Shown: piece after piece, positions 20,522-31,000 of the stretch
How positions within the stretch are numbered: position 1 is the first letter of the stretch
Layout: the number at the start of each line of letters is the position of its first letter
Assembly (NCBI RefSeq): GCF_019457915.1
Contig: NZ_JAHZSS010000003.1
Coordinates: 186,001 to 250,000 of the forward strand
Length of the DNA stretch: 64,000 nt
Origin: Neiella holothuriorum
GTDB taxonomy: Bacteria > Pseudomonadota > Gammaproteobacteria > Enterobacterales > Neiellaceae
Reading direction: 5' to 3'
Made by a program: the position numbers and the translations under genes
Notes under the pieces: generated by a model
What the model saw: the letters and a program-made list of their open reading frames with translations, nothing else
Databases searched by the model: none
What the model was told of the DNA's origin: nothing

Positions 20522-20671
20522 AAAGCTGACAAAACGTCATTTTCGGCACTGAATTCAATCTGTTATTTATTATTGTTGTGACTCGCTAATTCGCTTTGAG
20601 ATGAATACACTCAAGGCTGTTAGTGACCCCAGATAAGAGCGAACGATAACGCTCAAAATACAGGTTATTGA

Positions 20672-23600
20672 ATGATGTCCACATCAAGCCCTGATTCTTG
20701 TTCAGAATCGCCGACCGTGTTGCTGCAGCGCGTTCACCAATTGATCCAATCCAATGTCCCTGAACATGCCGATACTGTATCTGCGCTTGCGCGTGTGATG
20801 TACAGCCATATTGGATTTTCAGATTTAATGAATCGAAGTGATTCAGATTTATATGGCGCAATTCTTAGTCTTTGGCGTTTTGCTGGCGAATACCAGCGGC
20901 CCGAAGCAAAAATTCATATTTACAACCCTAAACTGGAATTACATGGCTGGCACTCCAATCACACGGTGATTGAAATTGTGGTGCGCGATATGCCGTTTCT
21001 TGTTGACTCAGTTCGCATGGCATTTAGCCGACTCGGCATTACCTCCCATTTAACCTTGCATTCACCCGTTGCCGTGGCACGCGATGACAGTGGTCAATTG
21101 ATTGGGTTTACCGCAGATTCCAGCGATGCCAACAAGTCACAACTCGAAACCTTGTTCCATATTGAAGTTGATCGCCAAGGATCCGAGCAGGCTAGAACGT
21201 TATTAGAGACAGAGCTGCGCGAATCGCTTAAGGAGGTTGCAGCAGCTGTCGATGACTGGCAATTGATGAAAGACAAACTGGCCGATGCTATTGCTGAAGT
21301 AGAACGCAGTGAGCATGGTGCGCTAGCAATGCCCAAGGAAGATGTGGTCGATTACCTAAAATGGGTGCACGCTAATAATTTCACCATGCTTGGCTACCAC
21401 CAAACGAGCATCACGGCAGTTACCGGCGATCATGAAGTAGCGCGCATTATCGGCTCCGAACTTGGTATTTTTAAACTACACGACTTACCCGAGCGCTTGC
21501 ACTTAAGTGAAATGATCAGAAGTGGCCAAGATGCCGCGCTTTCCAATGAAATTTTGGTACTCACTAAAGGTAACCAAAAGAGTAAGGTTCATCGCCCAGC
21601 ATTTGCCGATTACATTGGCATCAAACGCTTTGATGAGCAAGGCAAGGTTGTTGGCGAACATCGCTTCGTGGGGCTGTATTCATCTTCGTTGTACAACAAT
21701 AGTGCCCAGCACGTACCGCTGCTAAATCGTAAGCTTGAGCGCATTATGGCCCAATCAGGCTTGCTCGATGGCTCCCATGCTTACAAAGCATTGCTAAATT
21801 TGATTGAAACGTATCCGCGCGATGAATTAATCCAAGCCAGCGAACATGATTTGCTGACAGCCGCGATGGGCGTCTTGCAAATGCAAGAGCGCGATATGAC
21901 CCGCGTGTTTGTACGCCGCGAAGTGTTTGGCCGTTATTATTCGTGCATGGTGTATGTCACCAAAGAGCGTTACAACACGCAGCTTCGCAAACAAACTCAA
22001 TCGATTCTCAAACGATATTTCAACAGTGCTGAGCCGGTTGAATTTACCACCTTCTTTTCCGAGTCAGAGTTGGCCCGAACTCACTACATCGTGCGTGTCG
22101 ATGATCACCAACAGGAAGTCGATGTGAATCAAATAGAACAGAATTTAGTTGAAGCTGCGCGATCGTGGGACGATCGATTTGGCGATGCCCTGACCAAACG
22201 TTTTGGTGACAACCAAGGCAGCCAGCTTGCCGCTCAATACGATCAAGCGTTCGATCCGAGCTACAAAGAACAAACGTTACCAAACGCAGCCATTGTTGAT
22301 ATCGACAAGATTGAGCAACTGACCAGTGACGAAGAACTGGGCATGTTGTTTTATCAACCCCAGGAAATTAGTGACGCCAATGCAGTGTGTCTGAAACTGT
22401 TTCATCGCAATCAGCCCATCCCGCTATCTGACGTGTTGCCAGTACTGGAAAATCTTGGCCTCAAAGTCATTGGGGAACGGCCTTACGAGGTCAAAGATGC
22501 CTCTGGCGCTCGAAGCTGGATCCTCGAATTTTTCATGACCTACTTAGGTGATGCTGAATTAGATATTGTTGCGAGCCAACAACGTTTTCAACAGGCACTT
22601 GCCGGCATTTGGCAAGGAGACTATGAAAATGACGGATTTAATCGACTTGTACTCAGCGCTGACTTGTCAGCGCGACAAGTTTCGATGCTACGCGCATACA
22701 GCAAGTACATGCGCCAAATTGGCAGTACCTTTTCACAACAGTACATTGAAAATGCGCTGACCAAATATGCTGGCGTTGCCAAACAACTAGTGCGCTTGTT
22801 TGAGACGCGTTTTACGCCCGATACATCTCTCGATGCTGGCAAGGATCGCGAAGCCGACTGCCAAGCACAGGCCGAAGCCATTGAGGCGGCGTTGGAGCAG
22901 GTTGTTAATCTTGATGATGACCGCATCATTCGCCGCTATGTCACGCTAATTCAAGCAACCATTCGTACCAACTTTTATCAGCTGGATAACGGCGCTAATA
23001 AGCCTTATTGCTCGTTCAAAATGCTGCCCGACTTGATCCCGGAAATGCCAAAGCCATTACCTGCTTATGAAATTTTCGTGTACTCACCACGCGTCGAAGG
23101 TGTCCATTTGCGCGGCGGTAAAGTCGCCCGCGGCGGCTTGCGATGGTCAGATCGGCGCGAAGATTTTCGCACCGAAGTGCTGGGGTTAGTCAAAGCTCAA
23201 CAAGTTAAAAATACGGTAATCGTACCGGTTGGCGCAAAAGGCGGATTCGTTTGTAAGCATCCGTTAGATGGCTTGAGTCGGGATGAATTTATAGCCGAAG
23301 GGCAAGCTTGCTATCGCTTGTTTATTCGGGGCTTACTGGATGTGACCGACAATGTTGTAAAAGGCGAATTGATCCCGCCTAAACAAGTGGTGCGCCATGA
23401 TGGTGACGATTCCTACTTAGTGGTTGCTGCAGATAAAGGGACGGCAACATTCTCCGATATTGCGAACGGCATTGCAGAAGAGTATGGCTTTTGGCTTGGC
23501 GATGCCTTTGCATCGGGCGGCAGTCAGGGCTACGACCATAAAAAAATGGGGATCACCGCCAAAGGGGCGTGGGAATCTGTTAAGCGCCACTTTCGTGAAC

Positions 23601-25540
23601 TCGGGGTTGACTGCCAGCATGAGGAATTCACGGCCATAGGCGTTGGCGATATGGCTGGCGATGTATTTGGCAATGGCATGTTGTTGTCACCGCATACGCG
23701 TTTGGTGGCGGCGTTTAACCACATGCATATTTTTATTGATCCCGAGCCGGATGCGGCTAGCAGTTACCAAGAGCGACAGCGACTCTTCGATTTACCGCGC
23801 TCTAGCTGGCAAGACTATCAAACCGATCTGTTATCGGAAGGCGGTGCCATTTATTCGCGCGCGGCCAAGTCCATTACCATTTCGGCACAAGCGCAAATAG
23901 CGCTCGATACGCGGCAGGCAACATTCACGCCGACAGAACTGATCCAAACCATCCTTAAAGCTCCAGTCGACTTGATGTGGAACGGCGGCATTGGTACCTA
24001 TTTTAAAAGTGCTGCAGAAGCCCATGCCGATGTGGGCGATCGTGCTAACGACACGTTACGAATCAATGGTAGTCAGCTGCGCGCCAAAATATTGGGTGAA
24101 GGCGGAAATTTAGGGGCGACGCAGTTAGGCCGAATTGAATTTTGTCGTAACGGCGGACGAGCCAATACCGACTTTATTGATAATGTCGGCGGCGTCGACT
24201 GCTCCGATAACGAAGTCAATATCAAAGTGTTGCTCAATCACATCGAGCAACAAGGTGAACTTACGCGTAAGCAGCGAAATCAACTGCTCGTTGATATGAC
24301 CGAAGAAGTCTCTGAGTTGGTACTTGACGATTGCTACCAGCAAACTCAGAGCATCAGCGTTACTCAGTTCCGTGGCGGCGAATTGCTGAAAGAGCAGGTC
24401 CGATTGATCCATGATATGGAACGAGAGGGAATTCTCGATCGCGCATTAGAGTTTTTACCGTCGGATGACGAAATTGGTAATCGCCAAGCCAATGGTGTTG
24501 GTTTAACGAGACCAGAGCTGTCGGTGCTAATTTCTTATGACAAGATGCGACTAAAAGAGCAGCTCAATAACGACGATATCACCCACGACAGCTTCCATAG
24601 TAAAGCCATGGTGTCATCGTTCCCGAAACGCCTGCAAGAAAGCTATAGCAAGCAAATGGCAGAGCACCCGCTGCGCTCAGAAATTATAGCCACACAGTTA
24701 GCCAATCAAATGGTTAACGACATGGGCATTAACTTTGTCAATCGCATGCGCGATGAGACTGGCGCAGAAGTGAATGACATTGCGTGCTGTTATACCATTG
24801 CTCGGGAAATTTTTGGCGCGACGGCGTTGCGCGAAGCGGTACAAGCGCTCGATAACACCGTCACGGCGGAAGTCCAGTTTGAATGCTTCGTCGAGCTACG
24901 ACGGATTCTTCGTCACGCGTGCCGCTGGTTCTTGCGTCACCGTAATCGCGCGATGTCGATTAAAGACACCATTAAATTCTATCAGCCTGCGTTTGATGCC
25001 GTTCGCAGCCATATGTCATCAAGCCTGGTTGAAAGTGAATGGCAAGAGTTGGTTGATAAGCAGCAGGAGTACATGAATCATGGTTTATCTGATTCGCTGG
25101 CTGCTCAGTTTGCACAGCTCAGTACGCTTTATTCAACATTAGATATTGCGCAAATCGCCGAGCTGCAGAATCGCCCCATTGAATTAATTTCCGATATCTA
25201 CTTTAAGCTCGGAGCGCGGTTAGAGTTGCATTGGTTCCTTAACCAGATCCACGAACAGCCCGTCGCAAACCACTGGCAGGCGTTAGCACGAGCATCGTTC
25301 CGCGAAGAGTTGGATTGGCAGCAACGTGCTTTGACGCTAGCGGTGAATCGTTATTGTCAGGATGGTTGTTACGCAGACGATATGGTTGAGCGTTGGTATC
25401 AACAGCATCAACAAACGGTAACTCGTTGGAGCCAGATGCTTACAGAGTTCAAAACGGCCAAAGGCCATGAGTACGCTAAGTTTTCTGTTGCGCTACGGGA
25501 GTTGATGCTGTTAAGTCACACCAGTGATCCGTTACAATAA
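20672..25540 (+). CDS. gdhB: Large NAD-specific glutamate dehydrogenase (GDH-180 class)
   Basis: It oxidatively deaminates L-glutamate to 2-oxoglutarate with NAD+ in the cytoplasm. The 1622 residues match the roughly 180-kDa bacterial class known from Streptomyces, Pseudomonas and Shewanella. An N-terminal regulatory region (about 1-700, with ACT-like segments) precedes the catalytic core. The core has the Lys-containing segment GGLRWSDRREDFRTEVLGL and PVGAKGGFV near residues 820-860, and the nucleotide-binding part with KILGEGGNLGATQLGR. A helical C-terminal domain follows. It stands alone, with its own upstream gap and a strong terminator. The symbol follows Pseudomonas usage. Confidence 0.95.
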   Translation: MMSTSSPDSCSESPTVLLQRVHQLIQSNVPEHADTVSALARVMYSHIGFSDLMNRSDSDLYGAILSLWRFAGEYQRPEAKIHIYNPKLELHGWHSNHTVIEIVVRDMPFLVDSVRMAFSRLGITSHLTLHSPVAVARDDSGQLIGFTADSSDANKSQLETLFHIEVDRQGSEQARTLLETELRESLKEVAAAVDDWQLMKDKLADAIAEVERSEHGALAMPKEDVVDYLKWVHANNFTMLGYHQTSITAVTGDHEVARIIGSELGIFKLHDLPERLHLSEMIRSGQDAALSNEILVLTKGNQKSKVHRPAFADYIGIKRFDEQGKVVGEHRFVGLYSSSLYNNSAQHVPLLNRKLERIMAQSGLLDGSHAYKALLNLIETYPRDELIQASEHDLLTAAMGVLQMQERDMTRVFVRREVFGRYYSCMVYVTKERYNTQLRKQTQSILKRYFNSAEPVEFTTFFSESELARTHYIVRVDDHQQEVDVNQIEQNLVEAARSWDDRFGDALTKRFGDNQGSQLAAQYDQAFDPSYKEQTLPNAAIVDIDKIEQLTSDEELGMLFYQPQEISDANAVCLKLFHRNQPIPLSDVLPVLENLGLKVIGERPYEVKDASGARSWILEFFMTYLGDAELDIVASQQRFQQALAGIWQGDYENDGFNRLVLSADLSARQVSMLRAYSKYMRQIGSTFSQQYIENALTKYAGVAKQLVRLFETRFTPDTSLDAGKDREADCQAQAEAIEAALEQVVNLDDDRIIRRYVTLIQATIRTNFYQLDNGANKPYCSFKMLPDLIPEMPKPLPAYEIFVYSPRVEGVHLRGGKVARGGLRWSDRREDFRTEVLGLVKAQQVKNTVIVPVGAKGGFVCKHPLDGLSRDEFIAEGQACYRLFIRGLLDVTDNVVKGELIPPKQVVRHDGDDSYLVVAADKGTATFSDIANGIAEEYGFWLGDAFASGGSQGYDHKKMGITAKGAWESVKRHFRELGVDCQHEEFTAIGVGDMAGDVFGNGMLLSPHTRLVAAFNHMHIFIDPEPDAASSYQERQRLFDLPRSSWQDYQTDLLSEGGAIYSRAAKSITISAQAQIALDTRQATFTPTELIQTILKAPVDLMWNGGIGTYFKSAAEAHADVGDRANDTLRINGSQLRAKILGEGGNLGATQLGRIEFCRNGGRANTDFIDNVGGVDCSDNEVNIKVLLNHIEQQGELTRKQRNQLLVDMTEEVSELVLDDCYQQTQSISVTQFRGGELLKEQVRLIHDMEREGILDRALEFLPSDDEIGNRQANGVGLTRPELSVLISYDKMRLKEQLNNDDITHDSFHSKAMVSSFPKRLQESYSKQMAEHPLRSEIIATQLANQMVNDMGINFVNRMRDETGAEVNDIACCYTIAREIFGATALREAVQALDNTVTAEVQFECFVELRRILRHACRWFLRHRNRAMSIKDTIKFYQPAFDAVRSHMSSSLVESEWQELVDKQQEYMNHGLSDSLAAQFAQLSTLYSTLDIAQIAELQNRPIELISDIYFKLGARLELHWFLNQIHEQPVANHWQALARASFREELDWQQRALTLAVNRYCQDGCYADDMVERWYQQHQQTVTRWSQMLTEFKTAKGHEYAKFSVALRELMLLSHTSDPLQ

Positions 25541-25559
25541 TCACCATTCCACGTTCCAT

Positions 25560-25591
25560 GGCCAATCCGTCATTGCGGATTGGCCTTTTTT
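25560..25591 (+). terminator. Rho-independent terminator after gdhB
   Basis: Arms GGCCAATCCG and CGGATTGGCC flank the loop TCATTG and are followed by six T. Confidence 0.92.
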
Positions 25592-25605
25592 AGAGTGATC
25601 ACGCT

Positions 25606-26622
25606 ATGTATTACAATCTCGCTCGCCGCATTATTTTTACTCAAGATCCAGAACGAGCACACGATCTTACCATCGGCATGATGAAACGCATTGGCAAAAC
25701 GCCGTTGCGTAACTTGTTATCCTGCTCGGCAATAGGCCATGGCAAACAAGTCATGGGGTTAAATTTTCCCAATCCGGTTGGCCTTGCCGCAGGTTTAGAT
25801 AAAAACGGCGAATGCTTGGACGCATGGTTTGCAATGGGTTTTGGTTTTGTTGAAGTGGGGACGGTAACGCCCAGACCACAAGACGGTAACCCGCAGCCGC
25901 GGCTTTTCAGAATCCTTGAAGCGGAAGGAATTATTAACCGCATGGGGTTTAATAATAAAGGCGTGGACTACCTAGTAGAGCAAGTAAAGCAGGTTAAAAA
26001 CCGCACAGGTCTAATAGGCATCAATATTGGTAAAAACAAAGATACGCCGGTAGAGCAGGGCAAAGATGATTATCTTATTTGTCTAGACAAGGTGTATCAG
26101 CATGCTGATTACGTTGCAGTTAATATTTCGTCGCCCAATACTCCAGGTTTACGCTCACTACAATACGGTGAAGCACTTGACGATTTATTAGCGAGCTTGA
26201 AAACGCGTCAAGCCGAGTTAGCCGAATTGCACGGAAAGTATGTTCCGATTGCCGTTAAAATTGCACCGGATATGAGCCATGACGAAATTGCCCAAACGGC
26301 AGATTCATTTGCTCGTCATAATATTGATGGCGTGATTGCGACGAATACCACACTCGAACGCGATCTTATCAAAGGTATGAAACATTGTGATGAAACTGGC
26401 GGCCTAAGTGGTAAACCACTTCAGACACAATCGACTGCTTTTATAGCGACCCTTGCAAGTGAACTAAAAGGCCGACTGCCGATCATTGGCGTTGGTGGTA
26501 TTGACTCACTGGCCGCAGCACAAGATAAACGCAGTGCTGGCGCGGATCTTATCCAGATCTACTCTGGATTTATCTACAAAGGACCACCATTAGTTCACGA
26601 ATTAGTTGAAAAATTACAATAA
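25606..26622 (+). CDS. pyrD: Dihydroorotate dehydrogenase (quinone), class 2
   Basis: This membrane-associated flavoenzyme oxidises dihydroorotate to orotate and passes electrons to quinones in pyrimidine synthesis. The 338 residues match E. coli PyrD (336). The N-terminal amphipathic helix that reaches the membrane ([20 protein letters not shown]) marks class 2. The FMN-site and catalytic-serine segment [15 protein letters not shown], the [18 protein letters not shown] block and the GVGGI phosphate-binding loop are all present. It is followed by zapC, the order seen in many Enterobacterales, Vibrio and Alteromonadales. Confidence 0.97.
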   Translation: MYYNLARRIIFTQDPERAHDLTIGMMKRIGKTPLRNLLSCSAIGHGKQVMGLNFPNPVGLAAGLDKNGECLDAWFAMGFGFVEVGTVTPRPQDGNPQPRLFRILEAEGIINRMGFNNKGVDYLVEQVKQVKNRTGLIGINIGKNKDTPVEQGKDDYLICLDKVYQHADYVAVNISSPNTPGLRSLQYGEALDDLLASLKTRQAELAELHGKYVPIAVKIAPDMSHDEIAQTADSFARHNIDGVIATNTTLERDLIKGMKHCDETGGLSGKPLQTQSTAFIATLASELKGRLPIIGVGGIDSLAAAQDKRSAGADLIQIYSGFIYKGPPLVHELVEKLQ

Positions 26623-26698
26623 TTTGACACCTGCCAACTTCACAACACTGATTAAAAATTGTAAATTAGCAATATCAGTTACATGAGGTTGGATTATC

Positions 26699-27247
26699 GT
26701 GAATATCGCCAAGCAGGACTGGCACTGGCAGTTTAACGATTCAGTGAATCGTTTAGAGGTGTGTTCATCAGAGAGCACCTGCTACCAGACGAATTTAAGG
26801 AAATCACAGCTCTCCGGGGACGCGCTGCGTAAGCAGTCCTTGGCGATCGATGATCTTGCATTTTTACATGCAACCTATGAATCCATGGTTGAGCAATGTG
26901 GTAAAAATGACGAAACCGCGCTGTTGTTAGCCATTAGCGCCGCCTCTGCTCGAAAATTCTTTAAGCCAGCATTGCCACAGAGCTGGTTTTTCTTACCGTC
27001 ATCAGCGGTATTGACTATTTCAGAACAAATGCTGATTGAGCTGGACACGCCAATTGAATCTGGAATTTTCCTGACCATAGAAACCAATGAAACGACATCG
27101 TTATTAATGTCCATTAATGACGAACTTGCATTAACCGAGCATAAAACATTGGCCGCTGGACACATTATTCGTGTCATGAATGATCGGATTGCTCGTTATG
27201 CATCAAACTCAGCGATTGAAAGCTCTCGCAAATTGCTAACGGCATAA
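26699..27247 (+). CDS. zapC: Cell division protein ZapC
   Basis: ZapC is a small cytoplasmic protein that binds FtsZ and promotes bundling of its filaments at the division ring. The 182-residue length and position just after pyrD match E. coli ZapC (180 residues, also next to pyrD). Segments such as DWHWQFNDSVNRLEVC at the start and KFFKPALPQSWFFLPS in the middle fit the family. The start is GTG with GAGG about ten bases upstream. The assignment rests on both position and pattern. A terminator follows. Confidence 0.82.
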   Translation: MNIAKQDWHWQFNDSVNRLEVCSSESTCYQTNLRKSQLSGDALRKQSLAIDDLAFLHATYESMVEQCGKNDETALLLAISAASARKFFKPALPQSWFFLPSSAVLTISEQMLIELDTPIESGIFLTIETNETTSLLMSINDELALTEHKTLAAGHIIRVMNDRIARYASNSAIESSRKLLTA

Positions 27248-27271
27248 ACAAGTAATAATGATCGTCGAGAA

Positions 27272-27299
27272 GCGTCAGCATTTGCTGGCGTTTTTTTTT
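27272..27299 (+). terminator. Rho-independent terminator after zapC
   Basis: Arms GCGTCAGCA and TGCTGGCG (one G-T pair) with a tiny loop are followed by nine T. Confidence 0.9.
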
Positions 27300-27464
27300 G
27301 GCCTGCTTGAAATTCAGCGTTGTTATTATGACGCCACAGCCATTTTTTTATGCCATAAGAGTCGTTGGATAGGGAAGGCTGCTCGGTTGCTAACTTGCGG
27401 AGTCGCTAACATAGTGGCGTGCGCCAATAATGATTCGCTTGGAATATATTGAAACTTGGAGAAT

Positions 27465-27541
<77 letters not shown>

Positions 27542-27709
27542 ACATTGGGTGTGATGAAGAGGCCACAGGCCAATCTTCCTATCAGCTTGTGCTGATACTG
27601 GTTTTACTTTTGCTTGTAGAGTCGAAGTTGATGCTAAGACTATTTCAGCGGTGTTTGCAAAGAGGGTAGTGTTTGACCACTTGTCTTTGTTGGTAAATTT
27701 GCGTTAGCA

Positions 27710-27759
27710 AATTGGTTGCGGGGGCCGGATTTGAACCGACGACCTTCGGGTTATGAGCC
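27710..27759 (-). repeat. Duplicate of the 3' part of tRNA-fMet: presumed left attachment site of the island
   Basis: These 50 bases are identical to 27462-27511, the 3' end of the intact tRNA plus three flanking bases, up to the first bases of the anticodon stem's 5' arm. Beyond the match, the remaining 5' tRNA half is replaced by unrelated AT-rich DNA. A direct repeat ending in the tRNA anticodon stem-loop is the classic mark of tyrosine-recombinase integration into a tRNA gene. Because the tRNA reads leftwards, the host 3' remnant should lie at the left edge and the rebuilt tRNA at the far right edge. I infer that the host had two tandem tRNA-fMet genes and that the second was the target. 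Confidence 0.8.
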
Positions 27760-28070
27760 TGAAATAAGCATCCAATCCGCACTAACTAATACTTACCTTA
27801 TTTTACCTGATCAGACTAACTCATTGAATAGGTGTAATTAATTAGTTGTTCCGCGTGACGTTAGCATTTTCATCCAATACGAATCCACGTTATGAGTTGT
27901 CACACGTGACACTGAATGGCTATGCTGTTCTCAAGCAGGGCGCAGACTTTAACACAGCATTTTTGTAATGCAAGCCCTAACGCGCAACTAATCAAGAATT
28001 GTGTAAATGCTGTCCGCACGAGCCGGGCGGTTAATCATTATCGCTATTTTATGGATGAGGAACCGATCTG
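27760..28070 (+). other. Island left-end non-coding segment before the recombinase gene
   Basis: About 310 bases of AT-rich DNA lie between the attachment remnant and the large recombinase gene. I see a near-palindrome GTCACACGTGAC and short repeats built on TAATTAGTTG and its complement-like CAACTAATCA. These could be recombinase arm-type sites or operators, but nothing is certain. A GAGGAA ribosome-binding site ends the region. No gene is visible. Confidence 0.45.
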
Positions 28071-31000
28071 ATGGTTTTCGTTGATCTTCAATTGAGACAA
28101 CATCAAGCACTTGCTCGTGTTAGGAATGAGTTGGACGATGATGAGTTTGACAGATTGTTATCCATTATCATTTCCGTAGATCCGCCACCCAACCTCGTAA
28201 ATGTTGCTCGCATAGCTTCAAACTTAGCGAAAGATTACAAGACAGCATTAGAGTGTGTTGAATGGCCAGGCGATGTAAGGCGTATCCTTGAATTTGAGCT
28301 TAATGTATTGACCCCTCTTGCGCATGAGGATAAATCGCATCTGACATCCAACCCTTTTCGACGCCATTTCGGTGATTTTGCTATCGCTTCGTTGTTTGCT
28401 GAGCGGTATGCGCAAAATCTAACGCCCAATAACAGGCAGCTACTCAGCCTCTTAAGATTTACGTTTCTTCTTGTTTCTCGGCGCAGTGTGAACGAAAACA
28501 AGTTCGAAACTGATGGGCCAATGCTTTGCTTTAATGCAACTGAGCTACGCAAAGCAATGGCAAAACAATCATTTCCAACAATACCACTCCCATTGGATGT
28601 TACGCAGCTATGTAAATTGATTTGCATGTGTCCGAAGAAGCTTGATATTCCATTCCAGGATCAATTCGTAGATGCATCGCTAGCTGTAATACAACGGACA
28701 TCAGTTGCTGAGCCGCCGACATTGAGGATTCGTAAACCGGCAAAGAGTCGCAGCACCTTCGATAATCCAGATCAAATACTTGATAAAACAGCTGACCGGC
28801 ACGCCCCCAATGTATGCATTTCTCTTAAATACATACCTTCCACACTCACGCGTGAAAGTGATGAGCATTTGGTCGAAGTCACTTCATTTAAAGAACAAAG
28901 CGATGAACTAGGCCCAGATAAACAAGGACTTCATTCTGCAATGTTGTACGGAAGTCGTTTAGCCCTTCGGCAAAAAATGCTGTTGCCTTGGCGGACTGAT
29001 GTTTTATCAAGTGAAGAAGCCTCAATTATCATTCCTGAGCTCGTTCGGGTTATGAAAAATGGCGATGCCAAAGCGCAAATACCGGCGGTTGTAACGCTGT
29101 TTTCGTTAATTACATCGAAACCGATTTCTTATCTATACGATCTTACTGTATCGAAGAAAGCTTTTTCGGGGGAGGGGGTATCGCTCAAGTTAGGTGTTTG
29201 GTTTCGGATGGACATACAAATGCCACAATCATTTGTACCTTCAAGTTCACAGCAAAGGTGGCTTGATGCTCATGATCCGCTCGTGGCTCTCCCTCTTCCG
29301 ACGGCTTTGCTTAGTTGTTTAGAACAGCTATTAATCGACTTACATAAAGATTCGATAAAATTAGCAGATTTATCTTCGGTACCGCTGGAGCGGCTTGTCG
29401 TGCAGTTCTTGCAAACGATCAGCAAACCTTTTGGCGTACTTCATAGGCGCATTACGCCAGCGGCTGTTCGATCTTTCGCTTATCAGCAAATCGCAATGAA
29501 ATGCGACCCTGGTTTTGCAAATCTTCTGCTGGCAAATACCGAATACCAAAGTCCTACCCAACTGTATTACCTAGCTCTACCGCACGTTCAACTTGTTGAT
29601 GCATACAAGCAATTTCTAGGTGACAAAGGATTGGTTCATACGCATTTAAGACCATCAACGGTTATGTCTGGAAGCAGGCTTTGTTTGCAGGTTCAACTAC
29701 TAAGACGTTTGTTAGCTGAAAAAAGGCACGAATTAGAATTGCTACTCAACATGTCGAGTAGCTCACTTGATCAACTCATAGCAACGCACAATGCGCTAGC
29801 CGGTTATACCGTGTTATTGGCTTTAGTGTTTACTGGGCACCGAGACCGAAGTGAATATAGCTTTAATCAAACGACAATTGCGCAGGCGCAAAGGGGCACC
29901 ATTCTCTGCGATAAGGTGAATTTCGCTGAGAGTGCATTGCGCTTAGTAGCTTTGCCGGATGTGTTTTTTGAACAATTAACAGTGTATCGAAAGCACTGTG
30001 GCCTGCTTGCGAAAAAGCTAAAGGACCGGGCTCCTCAATTAGCCACTCGTCTGACTCAAATAAGCCATAATCAATTACTCCTTGATTGCCCTTTGTTTGG
30101 TGAGATTGATGAGATATTAACGTGGAAAGGCATCGGCACGGTATTTATGAAAGGTTATTTAGGCTCACCGTGGAGCTTGCCGCTGAATGCATTCCGACAT
30201 AGCTATTGCTCCATGTGGCGTCGCTACGGATATGGCCAGTTTGCCGGCGCAGCAATGGGCCATGTAGGGGCTGGTGAGCACGTATATGATCCGTTATCGC
30301 TAATGCTCACGGAGTATCTTGATTCAATGCGTAACGTCGTTGAGTTATATGCAGAAGAACTTCAATGCAAAGCCGCAGGCAGGGCAAAGGTGTTCGTTGG
30401 GCCGACTATGTTTAAAAAGCTCAATGAAAAGCCGTACTATCCAAAAAACTTAAACCGCACGTTAGTAACTAACAGCAAAGCGATAGCTCAAGCTCGTCAG
30501 CTAATTGAACCGTTTAGACGAGAGCTAAAGGGAATGGGCGGCAGTAATTCGGCCGTTACCCTAAGGCAACAAATCATCGAGCATGCGTTGACCAAACGTC
30601 ATGAATTTAAGTCGGAACGAAACTTTACTAAGGTGTTGAGTTACCTCAACCGGTTCATTGAGAAATCAACTTACGGCAGGAAAGCCAATCAATATTGGCT
30701 ACTTACACTCGATCAGACTATTGGTCTTGATTACGAGCAAAATTATTCATCGCAGCTTATGTACGAGTTAAAACGAAAATTAACTCCATGGCTGGCAGGG
30801 GAGGTGAACTGTCAGGAAAGTGAGTTGCTGCCTCGATTTCTGATCAGTGCGATTGTAAACGGACAAATTATTTCGACAGTGACTGCTCAGATGCTTAGGT
30901 GCTGGTTAAGAGAAGCCCGCTTCGTTGATGGTTTTTTATCTATTGCAGATAAAGAAAGCGGCTTACGGCAAGGGTATATTTTTGATTCGATTACCTCAGG

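Noticed and set aside
27258-27452. 64-codon frame between zapC and tRNA-fMet
   Set aside because: It begins inside the zapC terminator, reads through its T run, and has no plausible protein pattern.
27710-27790. Second complete tRNA-fMet
   Set aside because: Only the 3' 47 bases are present; the 5' half, including the acceptor 5' strand and D-arm, is replaced by unrelated DNA.
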